The notes beneath the pieces are model-generated. The model searched no databases. It saw only the letters and a program-made list of their open reading frames with translations, and was not told the origin of the DNA. Below, one piece after another: positions 7,962-8,098 of a DNA stretch of 8,098 nt (its first letter is position 1; each line of letters begins with the position of its first letter). The stretch covers positions 1 to 8,098 of the forward strand of contig JAMOSE010000142.1 of the NCBI GenBank assembly GCA_027063215.1. The letters run 5' to 3'. Source of the stretch: Sulfurimonas sp. (GTDB lineage: Bacteria > Campylobacterota > Campylobacteria > Campylobacterales > Sulfurimonadaceae). Made by a program: the position numbers and the translations under genes.

Positions 7962-7989
7962 TTTTTGATAAAGAAGCGTCATTTTCTCT

Positions 7990-8013
7990 TGCAAGTGTGC
8001 AAAGTTGCAACAG
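7990..8013. repeat. Three tandem 8-bp units TGCAAnnn upstream of the operon promoter
   Basis: On the plus strand the units TGCAAGTG (7990-7997), TGCAAAGT (7998-8005) and TGCAACAG (8006-8013) follow each other with an exact 8-bp period, and a degenerate fourth, TGTTAAGT, occupies 8014-8021. They lie about 70-95 bases upstream of the predicted transcription start, a usual place for an activator to bind. The regularity can be seen directly; regulator identity and function are unknown. Confidence 0.5.
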
Positions 8014-8022
8014 TGTTAAGTA

Positions 8023-8077
8023 CCTATCCAAAAAGAACACCAATTATCAGCGATAAGAAAACAGTTCTAGTGATAGG
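8023..8077. other. Three-tier nested inverted repeat upstream of the operon
   Basis: Three inverted repeats share one centre: CCTATC (8023-8028) with GATAGG (8072-8077), AGAAC (8034-8038) with GTTCT (8064-8068), and TTATC (8044-8048) with GATAA (8052-8056) around a 3-base loop. Together they could fold into a 55-base interrupted hairpin in RNA of either strand. On the minus strand the middle stem is followed by TTTTT, so it might also end a transcript from beyond the window. The stems are short and AT-rich, so coincidence is possible. No open reading frame with a credible start lies in this stretch. Confidence 0.35.
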
Positions 8078-8098
8078 CAGATTTTTGAAGAACTAACT

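Noticed and set aside
7981..8040. Sigma-54 type -24/-12 promoter near the TTGCA motifs
   Set aside because: TTGC elements are present, but no GG lies 10 bases upstream of the GC, so the required spacing fails.
7891..8043. N-terminal extension of the porin to a TTG at 8043 (51 extra residues)
   Set aside because: It would bury the signal peptide, has no Shine-Dalgarno of note, and runs through the promoter and repeats; the ATG at 7890 has AAGGAG at ideal spacing.
8047..8098. Possible C-terminal ends of an upstream minus-strand gene (frames stopping at 8047-8049 or 8067-8069)
   Set aside because: Both frames give only 9-16 residues with no recognisable motif; the window is too short to tell whether they are coding.

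Overview
The window is AT-rich, and its proteins look like those of a free-living member of the Campylobacterota (formerly Epsilonproteobacteria), probably Sulfurimonas-, Sulfurovum- or Arcobacter-like. This rests on the OprD-family porin that opens the operon, the Campylobacterota-style PyrF start (ALDLP, WLKV) and the compact minus-strand gene packing. Genus is an inference; no rRNA or other marker is present.

Every recognisable gene is on the minus strand, so transcription runs from high to low coordinates. In that order: an intergenic control region (8098-7891); an OprD-family outer-membrane porin (7890-6535); a DUF485/YjcH small membrane protein (6521-6207); the acetate/cation symporter ActP (6206-4539); a three-module cNMP-like/CBS/DUF294 nucleotidyltransferase protein (4514-2700); a DnaQ-type DEDDh 3'-5' exonuclease (2700-2062); AMP-forming acetyl-CoA synthetase Acs (2081-123); and the first 31 codons of pyrF (94-1), cut by the window edge. 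Junctions from porin to acs are 13, 0, 24, -1 and -20 bp, so these six genes are almost certainly one operon. pyrF follows 28 bp after acs and may also have its own promoter.

The operon order follows the route of acetate: porin across the outer membrane, YjcH/ActP across the inner membrane, Acs to activate acetate to acetyl-CoA. Between transporter and synthetase sit two nucleotide-handling proteins with no obvious place in acetate chemistry. The DUF294 protein looks like a sensor-transferase (degenerate cyclic-nucleotide-like domain, paired CBS domains, GlnD-like nucleotidyltransferase), and the exonuclease is translationally coupled to it. This pair is the best candidate for an incompletely described system, possibly a nucleotide-responsive control module for acetate metabolism.

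The 208-bp region ahead of the porin holds a plausible sigma-70 promoter, TAGCA repeats spaced 11 bp apart over its -35, a run of 8-bp-phased TGCAA repeats further upstream, and a three-tier nested inverted repeat near the window edge. I see no tRNA, rRNA, CRISPR array, insertion sequence or clear rho-independent terminator.
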